Assembly: GCA_003446735.1 (NCBI GenBank)
Contig: DMCJ01000120.1
Coordinates: 1-12,461 of the forward strand
Direction: 5' to 3'
Source: Lachnospiraceae bacterium
Lineage (GTDB): Bacteria; Bacillota; Clostridia; Lachnospirales; Lachnospiraceae
DNA length: 12,461 nucleotides
Part shown: positions 1-7,538 of the stretch, piece after piece
How positions within the stretch are numbered: the first letter of the stretch is position 1
How the letters are laid out: each line of letters starts with the position of its first letter
Notes under the pieces: model-generated
Seen by the model: the letters and a program-made list of their open reading frames with translations, nothing else
Databases searched by the model: none
What the model was told of the DNA's origin: nothing
Made by a program: the position numbers and the translations under genes

Positions 1-4
1 GTCT

Positions 5-123
5 CGGTTCTTAGCAAGCACAAGCGGGAACGAAGTGTGAGCGCAGTGCGAGCTTAGAACCGCTAGGGGTCTTCGTTCCACTCCGGTCGGCGCAAAACCA
101 AGGTCCCCCGGACCTTGTGCGCC
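5..123. other. Structured intergenic element: hairpin, pseudoknot pairing and second hairpin (possible ncRNA or repeat)
   Basis: Three sets of complementarity are visible. First, CGGTTCTTAGC (5-15) pairs with GCTTAGAACCG (52-62), with one T-T mismatch. It continues inward as 18-21 with 46-49 and 24-26 with 42-44. Second, the apical loop holds GGAACGAAG (27-35), a perfect 9-base complement of CTTCGTTCC (71-79) outside the hairpin, which would make a pseudoknot. Third, GGCGCA (89-94) pairs with TGCGCC (118-123) and CAAGGTCC (99-106) pairs with GGACCTTG (110-117), around a CCC loop with AAAC bulged. No T-run follows, so it is not an ordinary terminator. Short reading frames here hit stops and show no coding signal. 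The strand is undetermined because stems fold on either strand. It could be a structured RNA, the end of a mobile element or an intergenic repeat. I do not recognise the family, and the pairing was found by eye, not by folding software. Confidence 0.45.
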
Positions 124-229
124 GCGCTAGAGCGGAAGCGTGTCCTGAAAGTATATATGCTAACCCCAGCGCGCCAAAAACTACTTCATTGTTCTATGCT
201 ACCCACCCTGCGCACTTAATAATAACTCC

Positions 230-258
230 TTGCAGTGGAATAGCACATGTGGTATAAT
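230..258 (+). promoter_or_regulatory. Sigma-A-type promoter for the pilus operon
   Basis: TTGCAG (230-235) and TATAAT (253-258) are separated by exactly 17 bp, and TGG directly before the -10 box gives an extended -10 element. Transcription should start near 264-266, leaving an untranslated leader of about 160 nt before the giant prepilin gene. It is the only strong promoter seen upstream of a tightly packed run of co-directional genes, so it is the likely operon promoter. The palindrome CACATGTG (244-251) sits in the spacer against the -10 box, and TGTGCACA (271-278) lies just past the expected start. They share TGTG/CACA half-sites and could be operator sites, but no regulator is known from this window. 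Confidence 0.6.
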
Positions 259-337
259 AAAATGTAATTGTGTGCACATATTGTGATTGCCCGATTCGAA
301 CAAATGAGGGTGATCCGAGTTGCAAAAATGTAAAAAA

Positions 338-376
338 ATCGCCAAAAGTGTTATAAATACGGCGTTTTTGGCCGAT
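338..376 (+). promoter_or_regulatory. Inverted repeat in the 5' leader of the giant prepilin gene
   Basis: ATCGCCAAAA (338-347) is complementary to TTTTGGCCGAT (366-376) with a single bulged base, enclosing an 18-nt AT-rich loop. It lies in the leader 50 nt before the chosen start codon. It could be a protein operator, an mRNA hairpin affecting translation or stability, or a weak attenuator, since the 3' arm begins in a short T-run (365-369). It is not a textbook terminator because the T-run is inside the stem. No match to the c-di-GMP riboswitch motifs known upstream of clostridial pilus genes was recognised by eye. Confidence 0.3.
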
Positions 377-412
377 ATAATTTTTGAAGCATGGGCTTGT
401 TTCTGAATATAC

Positions 413-418
413 GGCGAG
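413..418 (+). promoter_or_regulatory. Ribosome binding site deciding the start of the giant prepilin
   Basis: GGCGAG lies 8 nt before the ATG at 427. The alternative in-frame ATG at 391 has only an AT-rich stretch without a Shine-Dalgarno match in front of it. The 427 start also gives a 15-residue basic leader before the prepilin cleavage site, a more typical length than the 27 residues from 391. Confidence 0.5.
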
Positions 419-426
419 ATGACATC

Positions 427-3400
427 ATGAAAAAGACATTAAAAAGAACAAATTCAATAAAAAATAAAGGTTTTACCCTGGTAGAACTTATCGTTATAAT
501 GGTCATCCTTTCCATCATCGCGGCCATATCCATCATGGGCATAAATGCATGGCAGGACTGGGCTTTCTTTAATAGCGCTAACACGAGTGCGGAGACGATA
601 TTCGTGGATGCACAGGATCAGCTTACGGCAATGAGCCTTGGCGGCGGCCTTGACGCCCTTAAGGCCAGGATGGAACAGGCCGAATCCACCGATCCCGGTG
701 TAGGAAAGCTTGATATCACGGCTTTAAAGAGTGAATCCGGCGGCACATACACATACGAGACGCTCTTCCCCGAAAGCAGCGGCAAGACAGATCCCGCTAA
801 ATATCAGGAAGAAGTATGGTATGTAAAGACTTCGAGCGGTGACTATGACAGGTATTTAAATAACCCCGCTTCTGTTGGCGAGGGTGCTAAGATAGTCTTT
901 GAATTATTATCCCCCACGATCAAAGATCATGAAATATTAAACAGCTCGATCTGCCTTGAGTTTACGACTCTTGACGGGCAGATGTTCGGCGCTCTTTACT
1001 CGGACAGAGTAGGAGGGCTTTCTTATGATGACGCATCTTCAAATACATACGACTCCGTCTCCGTTTTAGACAGACAGAGAGATTACAGATCAAATTATAC
1101 GCTTGGATTCTACGGAGCAGAGACTCTTGCGAAAGCACAGAAGGGCAGAAATGTAGAACAGCTTGAATGGATCGAGATCCATAACGAGGAAACTCTTTAT
1201 GTGGCCTTTGATGGCGAGGATCATGCTTCAAGAGATTATGTCCTTGATATCTGTGATGACAAGACGTTAAACCCCATCTTAGAGATAGCAATCGAAGGAA
1301 GTGCATTAAATACAAGACCTGCAAATGATGAGATTCAGGCTATCTCATGTGAGACAAAGAGATATAACGACGACGGTACTTTTGCAGAGCTTGGAAAGAT
1401 CGATTATCCCGTATGGTATGTGACCGAAGACGGAAAGACGAAAGTTATACTCGTACTTGATGCGGCTGATATAAGTGCTTCCGGTGAGAAATATCTTGAA
1501 TATTTAAGAAGCGCAGGAGAGGATTTTGCAAACCTTAAGTCGACGGCTGATTTTAATACGAGCGGATTAAAGAGCAAGAACTTTATCACATCCTACAGCT
1601 TTGCGAGATTTGGCTTCCCTCTCGATTCCAAGCTTTATGCGACCGTAGGACTCAAGGGTATGCCTGCATCAAGCCACATCAGCACAAAGGATCTTGATGA
1701 TTCAAAGGCTGGCTTAAGGGATGCGGTCGCATGTTTTGATCAGTCGACGGTAAGAAATGAGGGAGATGCAAAATACACCTACAACATCTTAAACGGACGT
1801 CATTTATACAATATAAGATATCTTGAAATGTATAATTCATGCCTTGAAGAAAAGAGCGGAAAGACGGTTATGAACGCCCTTCATTTTGATGACTTTAAGG
1901 GCCGCCCCGGCGTAGGCGAAAATGAATTCGTGATATTAAAAGATATCGACTGGATGGATTTTGCAAACACTAAAAAGGGTGTATTTGACAGCAGGAAGCT
2001 CCTTAAGACAGCCAATATCAGTTATAAGGACGGTACGCCCGTAAATGTCGTAAACGCTCCGTTCATATCCATAGAAAAGCTTTATGAGAAGGATGTATTA
2101 AGAGGTGATACGGCAAGCGTTAAGCTCCTTAATTTTTCCATCAAGCAGACTGTCGATCAGACCATCCTTCGTAACGGATCCGGGTCCATGCGTTACCTGC
2201 CTGTATACAACGAAGGTGAAGTCGGAACCGTAGATACTACGACAGGTTCTCAGGCTAACTATCACAAGACAAAAGTATTAGATCATTACGAAGAGGTTTA
2301 TCCCGTAGGACTTGTTTCCGAGAACTTCGGTACAATCGAAGAGCTTGTCATGGATGGCATCGTGGTAGAAGCCGAAAGAGTATCAAGTACCGACGGACTC
2401 ACACAGATCGGCGGAAGCATTGCCGGCGCATTCTGCGGTGTTAACTACGGAACTCTTCAAAAGCTAAAATTATACAGCAACTATACTCCCGGAAGAGACA
2501 GCCTCATAACAGGCGAGAAATATGTCGGCGGTATATTCGGTTCATCTCCGATCCTTTACAGGAAGAATAATGATGATACATATTCCTTATGTACGGATAA
2601 GGTTCCTTCTTCGGGCATGAAGGCTGAAAGCCTTGAGAACCATGCTTTAGTTAAAGCAAACCGTTACGGAGGCGGTATTGTTGGTTACCTTTATACCGAC
2701 AGATCTGCTGCATCCAACATAAAGTCATTCACGCTCCAAAACTGCATAAGTGTTCGAGTAGCACGTCCCGCCGACAAGAAAGCCGGGGAGACACCTTATG
2801 ATGCCAAGTATTTAGGCGGTATTGTAGGCTACATGGAGAATGGCGGAAACAACAACACAGATCTTATCGTTAAGAACTGCCGCGTAATGCCGCTTACTTC
2901 AGATGCATTAAGAGCAGCAGCTGAGAGCGAATATAATAACCTTACTGATCCTAAAGACAGGATAGCTCTTGTCGGTGACTATGTGGGCGGTATAGCCGGT
3001 GGTAATGAAGCCGGATTCATTGAAAGATGCAAGGTAACTAAAGATTGGAATGAAATTAAGGGCGGTGTTGGTAATACAGGGGCGATAGTACTTTCAGCAG
3101 AAGAGAATTCTGATAAGAATGGAAACAGATCCTATCTTATAGGTGGAGATTTTGTCGGTGGTATAGCAGGAAGTCTTGAGTACAGGAAGACTGTTGATGC
3201 AAATAATTATGTTGTACCCGCAGTGAACAATTACGTTCTTCCTGCCGGTAAGATCGGTGATGAAGTTGCTACCGTATCAGAAAATGACAGAAATAAAGTA
3301 AATATACTCAGGATCGCAGGTGTTAATTATGTTGGCGGTGTTGTTGGACTGGCCGATACGGGAAGTGATATTGATTTTGTTATAGCAAATGATACAAATA

Positions 3401-6400
3401 ACCAGATATATGCAGTGGAATATTCGGCAGGCGGCATAGCCGGAAGCTGTTTTTCCATACAATTATTGAACTGTCTTGATGATGATCATCATTTTATAAA
3501 ATATTCGGAGACAAACAGAAAGAATTCCAATTCATATATTTTACCGGGACGAGTAATCAGCAGAGCTATATCGGGAGGTTTATTTGGTACCGTATTTGTT
3601 GGAGACAATGATCCTACTATTAATCCCTCAGATACGGCTAAACTTCGTTCCAGGAATATGGATGGAGTATATAAGACGGCAGGAACGGACGAATACAAAG
3701 AGCATCCTTACAACAAACCCATAGCTGATGATAAGATCGAGAGCGGTTATGAAAAAGACGCATACATTGTTAAGATAGGTAAATTCAGAAATGTTAATAC
3801 CAAGCTTTATGCGGCTTCGTGTTCCGGTGGTTATGCAGGATATGTTGAAGTGTTTTCACAGGATAAAGGTAATTACTCCGGGGATTACGCAAAATCCTTT
3901 GCAGCATCAGCCAGAGCTATCCATGAGGGGGATACAAGTACAGATAACAGTAATAAATACAACAGAAAGAAACCTATAGTTAATTTTGGGGTTAATAATG
4001 CTAACGGATATATAAAGTATTTTAATCTTACTTGTGATTTCCTTCTTGTAAGACAGATAAATGAATTAAAAGGTATTAATGCTTCGGATCCCAACTATGC
4101 ATCTGCGGGAAGATATCTCTTATTTGATGGAATTGATTCTTATAAAGATGCCAATTATGACAATATGGTTGAAGAGGTGTTTGTACCCAGAATTTATACT
4201 ACATTCCTGGCTGGCGGTATGATAGGAATGACTGAGAGATATTCTCCGATTAGTATAGAAGACCTGTGCTTACAACAGAAAACTGTGTCAGTTGATGGCG
4301 ACAGAGTGTTTGGATGTGATGGACCTGATAACAGTACAATGTTGGAGACTCACGGAGCAGATAGTGAAGTCACCGGAATAAACGGTTATGCAACGGGCAT
4401 TCCCGATAAATATGTGGTATCAAGAAATGATGTTCACGTAAGCTATTACGGAAGTGTTTCGGGAAGAATAAATGAAGGAACAACAGTAAGACATTGCCAA
4501 GGTTGGTGTCAGTGTGCCACATTCTCGGGGTGGACTCACGGAGGAATATGCTCAGTTAATGCCGGAAGATTGGAGAATTGTGTAGCGACATCGATCACAG
4601 TTGATACCAGAAACAGTAAGATTTCATATAATGACCTGTTAAGTCACGTTGGTGGTTTGTGCTATTATAACGGTAGTCCTGAAGAGGATCATCCTGCTGT
4701 TATAATCAACTGCAAGATGCAGAATGGTTTAAGACTATATGGAAGAAGAGGCTTGGGCGGTTTTGTTGAAGAAAATGGACCATTCGGAATAATTGAGCTT
4801 AACAGGAACACAGGATATAAAGCTGAACTTGAAATAAGAGGAAACGATGCCGGATTTGGAGCCGGAATGATAGTTGGACAAAATGCCGGTCGCGTGATAA
4901 TCAATATTCCTAATTCCGGAAATACCGCGACAAATATTTGCTATACTGACGGCACTATTCATACCAGAGCAGACAGTAATCCCAAGAATAACTCTGCCGG
5001 CGGTTTTATAGGTAAGAATAAGAGTGTTGGTTACGGGGATAAGGGATGGCATACCGGTGTCATAATCAATGTAAATAATACTCCTATAGTGAATAAAGCT
5101 GATGTCAGCCTGGTGGCTACGGTTGATCAGGTTAATTCTGCAGGCGGAATAGTAGGTGAAGCAACCGGAGAATTTGTTTTATCTAATGCTCATAACGAGG
5201 GTAATATTTCTGCATCAGGTAATGCCGGCGGAATAGTCGGATTTAGGAGAGAATACAGCACTAACCTTAAGAAGGAGTCGGCCGGATACGAGAATCTTGG
5301 TCAGTCGACAAAGCTTGAATTACGTAACTGTTCTAATGAGGGAAATATAAACGGATATCTTATTGCCGGCGGTATAGTTGGAGAAATTAAATATGCGCAT
5401 CCTACAGCGCCAGGAGTGTCTGTTACCGGTGAATATGGAACTAACTGTACCGATCAGATAATAGAGGGAGTTACAAATATAGGCAATGTCAGCGGAAACA
5501 GATATTGCGGAGGTATTTTGGGATTTATAGGCTGGCCTGAACGTAATGCAGATGCCGGAGGAAGTCAGTACCTAAATAATGTAAAGATTATTGATGCCGT
5601 TAACGGCGGTCAGGTTGTATCATCATATGATGTCGGGAAAATGGGTAATGAGGTTTCTGCAGCAAATTACCATCTGTATTCGGGAGGAATTCTCGGAATG
5701 GCTGACAGCAGGGTTAAAGATGATAATAATATGCTGATAAGGCTTTATTGCTGCAGAAACTACGGTGATGTAGCTTTGTCCGGAGCTGACCAGGATACAA
5801 GCGGTGATTCTAAGGTAACGAGTGTGGCAAGCGGCGTGACCGCTATGGAATACTGCTTTGCTGTAGATCCGAACTTAAAGAGTCATCTTTCGGCAGCAGC
5901 CAATAATACAGGCGAGTATACATATAAGACAGTTGCTGAATTTGGTGGAGTTCTTAAGCAGAATACGAGCCTAACCCTTGATGGACGTACAGATCCTATC
6001 GTATTTGATGATGCCATGAGATATAACTTCTATGTAGGTGAAAAACCTGCTGATGACGAAATGGTTCTGGGCACCAAGATAGAAAATACCGGTGGCGGAT
6101 ATTTTGAAGACGAAGAGGAAGAGGTCGATGAAGAAGACGAATATGATGAAACTGTCGATGAAGAAGCGTCAGATGTAGATCTTGATGCTGTTGATATCTA
6201 TGGTACCGTATCCGGAAACGATGTAAAGGACTTCTACGACAAAGAAGAAAGTAATAAGGAAGCATCTAAGCAGGCGTCAAAGTCGGATGAAGATAATAAG
6301 AAGTCAGAAAATGCCAAAAATAATAAGGTTGAAGAATACAGTGAAGATGAAGAAGCTATAGAAGATCCGGATGCAGACTTGTTAGAGGAAGAAGATGAAT

Positions 6401-6756
6401 ACGCAGATCCTACTTTAAAGCAGGTATATGATGGAAAGTTCAAGAATAATGACCTCCCTCAGAATATATCCGGCTACCTTACAAAGAATGATCTTTACAG
6501 ATTCTTTGTAACAGGCGATAAAGTGGATAATTCGGGGTCGATAGTGTTAACGTCACCGTACAGGTTCTGCCTCTATGGATATAACCTGTTTAATGAAGAA
6601 GAACCGGATAAGTTTAAGATAGACGATGATGCGATAGATAATGCATCTGAAGCCATTGATCCGATGTTTGTTAATTATCGTACTCTCGGCGCGGATGACG
6701 ATGTGGATGAAGCATTCCTTAATCACCTGTTCCGTGTATTTAAAGGCGGAGAGTGA
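427..6756 (+). CDS. Giant modular prepilin with GLUG-like beta-solenoid repeats (putative pilus adhesin)
   Basis: A 2,109-residue protein, roughly ten times a normal pilin. Residues 1-15 are a basic leader ending in G15, followed by FTLVEL and a hydrophobic helix (16-38), with Glu at +5: a canonical class III prepilin signal. The stretch to about residue 450 is of unknown fold. From about 450 a segment resembles the start of surface beta-helix proteins (an F-V-I-L-K-D-I-D strand near 500). About twenty glycine-rich GLUG-type motifs (GGIVG, GGIAG, GGILG and variants) run from about 660 to 1,770. Residues about 1,892-1,995 are extremely acidic low complexity, followed by a C-terminal cap of about 110 residues. 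Expected role: a cell-surface pilus subunit, probably at the tip, with an adhesive head made of stacked repeats. Modular pilins with large grafted heads are known (for example in Streptococcus sanguinis), but this size is exceptional. It is first in the operon, 63 nt before the next gene. The ligand is unknown. Confidence 0.85.
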   Translation: MKKTLKRTNSIKNKGFTLVELIVIMVILSIIAAISIMGINAWQDWAFFNSANTSAETIFVDAQDQLTAMSLGGGLDALKARMEQAESTDPGVGKLDITALKSESGGTYTYETLFPESSGKTDPAKYQEEVWYVKTSSGDYDRYLNNPASVGEGAKIVFELLSPTIKDHEILNSSICLEFTTLDGQMFGALYSDRVGGLSYDDASSNTYDSVSVLDRQRDYRSNYTLGFYGAETLAKAQKGRNVEQLEWIEIHNEETLYVAFDGEDHASRDYVLDICDDKTLNPILEIAIEGSALNTRPANDEIQAISCETKRYNDDGTFAELGKIDYPVWYVTEDGKTKVILVLDAADISASGEKYLEYLRSAGEDFANLKSTADFNTSGLKSKNFITSYSFARFGFPLDSKLYATVGLKGMPASSHISTKDLDDSKAGLRDAVACFDQSTVRNEGDAKYTYNILNGRHLYNIRYLEMYNSCLEEKSGKTVMNALHFDDFKGRPGVGENEFVILKDIDWMDFANTKKGVFDSRKLLKTANISYKDGTPVNVVNAPFISIEKLYEKDVLRGDTASVKLLNFSIKQTVDQTILRNGSGSMRYLPVYNEGEVGTVDTTTGSQANYHKTKVLDHYEEVYPVGLVSENFGTIEELVMDGIVVEAERVSSTDGLTQIGGSIAGAFCGVNYGTLQKLKLYSNYTPGRDSLITGEKYVGGIFGSSPILYRKNNDDTYSLCTDKVPSSGMKAESLENHALVKANRYGGGIVGYLYTDRSAASNIKSFTLQNCISVRVARPADKKAGETPYDAKYLGGIVGYMENGGNNNTDLIVKNCRVMPLTSDALRAAAESEYNNLTDPKDRIALVGDYVGGIAGGNEAGFIERCKVTKDWNEIKGGVGNTGAIVLSAEENSDKNGNRSYLIGGDFVGGIAGSLEYRKTVDANNYVVPAVNNYVLPAGKIGDEVATVSENDRNKVNILRIAGVNYVGGVVGLADTGSDIDFVIANDTNNQIYAVEYSAGGIAGSCFSIQLLNCLDDDHHFIKYSETNRKNSNSYILPGRVISRAISGGLFGTVFVGDNDPTINPSDTAKLRSRNMDGVYKTAGTDEYKEHPYNKPIADDKIESGYEKDAYIVKIGKFRNVNTKLYAASCSGGYAGYVEVFSQDKGNYSGDYAKSFAASARAIHEGDTSTDNSNKYNRKKPIVNFGVNNANGYIKYFNLTCDFLLVRQINELKGINASDPNYASAGRYLLFDGIDSYKDANYDNMVEEVFVPRIYTTFLAGGMIGMTERYSPISIEDLCLQQKTVSVDGDRVFGCDGPDNSTMLETHGADSEVTGINGYATGIPDKYVVSRNDVHVSYYGSVSGRINEGTTVRHCQGWCQCATFSGWTHGGICSVNAGRLENCVATSITVDTRNSKISYNDLLSHVGGLCYYNGSPEEDHPAVIINCKMQNGLRLYGRRGLGGFVEENGPFGIIELNRNTGYKAELEIRGNDAGFGAGMIVGQNAGRVIINIPNSGNTATNICYTDGTIHTRADSNPKNNSAGGFIGKNKSVGYGDKGWHTGVIINVNNTPIVNKADVSLVATVDQVNSAGGIVGEATGEFVLSNAHNEGNISASGNAGGIVGFRREYSTNLKKESAGYENLGQSTKLELRNCSNEGNINGYLIAGGIVGEIKYAHPTAPGVSVTGEYGTNCTDQIIEGVTNIGNVSGNRYCGGILGFIGWPERNADAGGSQYLNNVKIIDAVNGGQVVSSYDVGKMGNEVSAANYHLYSGGILGMADSRVKDDNNMLIRLYCCRNYGDVALSGADQDTSGDSKVTSVASGVTAMEYCFAVDPNLKSHLSAAANNTGEYTYKTVAEFGGVLKQNTSLTLDGRTDPIVFDDAMRYNFYVGEKPADDEMVLGTKIENTGGGYFEDEEEEVDEEDEYDETVDEEASDVDLDAVDIYGTVSGNDVKDFYDKEESNKEASKQASKSDEDNKKSENAKNNKVEEYSEDEEAIEDPDADLLEEEDEYADPTLKQVYDGKFKNNDLPQNISGYLTKNDLYRFFVTGDKVDNSGSIVLTSPYRFCLYGYNLFNEEEPDKFKIDDDAIDNASEAIDPMFVNYRTLGADDDVDEAFLNHLFRVFKGGE
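2407..5775 (+). repeat. Protein-level tandem GLUG-like repeats within the giant prepilin
   Basis: A GG-hydrophobic-hydrophobic-G core recurs about every 30-60 residues, usually followed by a strand and a short N-C or N-G turn. Cores begin near bases 2407, 2524, 2668, 2812, 2983, 3151, 3331, 3427, 3571, 3823, 4210, 4537, 4648, 4755, 4858, 4996, 5140, 5224, 5365, 5506 and 5680. The last six fit the GLUG consensus best (A-G-G-I-V-G, then N-x-G-N-I/V). The DNA is not an obvious tandem repeat, so the copies are old and diverged. Such repeats are known from large bacterial surface proteins and are predicted to form parallel beta-solenoids. Spacing is irregular between 3823 and 4537, suggesting inserted loops or a subdomain. 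Confidence 0.65.
6102..6411 (+). other. Acidic, lysine/serine-mixed low-complexity segment near the C-terminus of the giant prepilin
   Basis: This stretch encodes runs of Glu and Asp (for example E-D-E-E-E-E-V-D-E-E-D-E-Y-D), then a Lys/Ser/Glu/Asn-rich part, then a second acidic run ending near A-D-P. It should be disordered or extended and highly negatively charged. It separates the repeat domain from a final segment of about 110 residues containing aromatic-rich strands. Possible roles are a flexible linker, a calcium-binding region or a spacer. No sortase LPXTG motif or membrane anchor follows. Confidence 0.6.
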
Positions 6757-6819
6757 TAAGCGGCTTACCGGAGACCGGCAAAAAGTAATAAAGAGTTCGA
6801 AAACGAAAAGAACGAATAT

Positions 6820-7527
6820 ATGACACAAAAAAACGGCAAAAATATTAAAAAGCATTTGGACTGCGGGATCATCAGACATACTCTTAAAGATGATCACGGA
6901 GCGGCGCTTTTTGTTGTCGTTGTGATCGTGCTTGTGCTCTCGATACTGTGTTTATCGCTTATCATGACGGCGGGTGCGCTTTATAACTCATCTAAGAATG
7001 CGATCATAAAGCTTCAGACACAGGAGGCTGCGGTCTCTGTCAGCAAGGAGATCGAAAAGGAGATAACAAAGCCCAATTATACGAGTTTTGCCGATGAGTC
7101 GAATGACAGATCGGCAGGAAAGAATGCCCTTTGGTTTTATTTAAGGGATAATATCAAAAATGACGGAACCTGGCCTTATTACGCTGAGGCCGGCAACAAA
7201 CAGAATATAGAATCCGCCAACCACGGCGCTGCCGAGGCTTACAGGTATTTTGATTTAACCGAATCCGGGACGAGCGAGCTTCCGATCGTATCCGGCGATA
7301 CTACGGTCTATATGTACTGGTCTCCCGCGGGAAAGAATGATTCGGTGGATGCTTATGATACGTCGCCTTCGGGAAGGACGCTTTATATAACCGTAGTCTG
7401 CGAGCGCGAGGGCGGAATGTATACCGTAACAAGCACATACAAGCTTCGTACGGCAAGCGATTATCCGGACACAGTGGATGATCATGAAAAGCAGAGCTGG
7501 AATTGGGAATTTGTTGGAAGAAGTTAG
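6820..7527 (+). CDS. PilX/GspK-like minor pilin protein with non-canonical prepilin signal
   Basis: A 235-residue protein with a long basic leader (1-27) ending D-D-H-G, followed by A-A-L-F and a strongly hydrophobic helix (about 28-51). The R/H-G-A-A-L start of the helix resembles PilX and GspK N-termini, which cap or prime pilus assembly. Glu at +5 is replaced by Val32, a deviation also known for GspK. After the helix come a Lys/Glu-rich amphipathic segment and a beta-rich domain with aromatic motifs (V-Y-M-Y-W-S near 163-168). It lies 63 nt after the giant prepilin and 11 nt before the next prepilin, consistent with co-assembly in a tip complex. No strong Shine-Dalgarno box precedes the ATG, but no better in-frame start precedes the helix. 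The minor pilin class is inferred from position and the N-terminus, since the C-terminal domain matches nothing I recognise. Confidence 0.65.
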   Translation: MTQKNGKNIKKHLDCGIIRHTLKDDHGAALFVVVVIVLVLSILCLSLIMTAGALYNSSKNAIIKLQTQEAAVSVSKEIEKEITKPNYTSFADESNDRSAGKNALWFYLRDNIKNDGTWPYYAEAGNKQNIESANHGAAEAYRYFDLTESGTSELPIVSGDTTVYMYWSPAGKNDSVDAYDTSPSGRTLYITVVCEREGGMYTVTSTYKLRTASDYPDTVDDHEKQSWNWEFVGRS

Positions 7528-7532
7528 GCGGG
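7527..7532 (+). promoter_or_regulatory. Ribosome binding site fixing the start of the GspI-like prepilin
   Basis: GGCGGG lies 6 nt before the ATG at 7539 and begins on the last base of the previous stop codon. It favours 7539 over the upstream in-frame ATG at 7503, which lies inside the preceding gene and lacks such a box. Confidence 0.5.
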
Positions 7533-7538
7533 CGGCAT

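Noticed and set aside
1..57. Tail of an upstream gene on the + strand
   Set aside because: One frame is open from base 1 to a stop at 55-57, but the short peptide is Arg/Lys/Ser-rich with no family resemblance and the DNA is better explained by the hairpin structure.
89..123. Rho-independent terminator
   Set aside because: The stem is strong, but no T-run follows on the + strand. On the - strand there is only a GTTTTG, and no leftward gene ends there.
286..325. Possible tRNA T-arm on the minus strand (GTTCGAATC)
   Set aside because: The flanking bases do not form the 5-bp T-stem, and no acceptor or anticodon arms could be placed around it.
391..426. ATG at 391 as the start of the giant prepilin
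   Set aside because: It has no Shine-Dalgarno box and would give an atypically long leader; the ATG at 427 has GGCGAG 8 nt upstream and a normal 15-residue leader.
962..1324. 120-codon open frame on the minus strand, and similar antisense frames throughout
   Set aside because: They lie fully inside clearly coding + strand genes, lack ribosome binding sites, and their translations show no recognisable family. They are shadows of the real genes.
2407..5775. CRISPR or DNA-level tandem repeat array
   Set aside because: The repetition is only at protein level, with irregular spacing and diverged DNA inside one reading frame.
6757..6819. Terminator or promoter between the giant prepilin and the PilX-like gene
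   Set aside because: Only a CCGG-AGA-CCGG mini-hairpin is present, followed by A-rich rather than T-rich sequence, and no paired -35/-10 boxes were found. Read-through within an operon is more likely.
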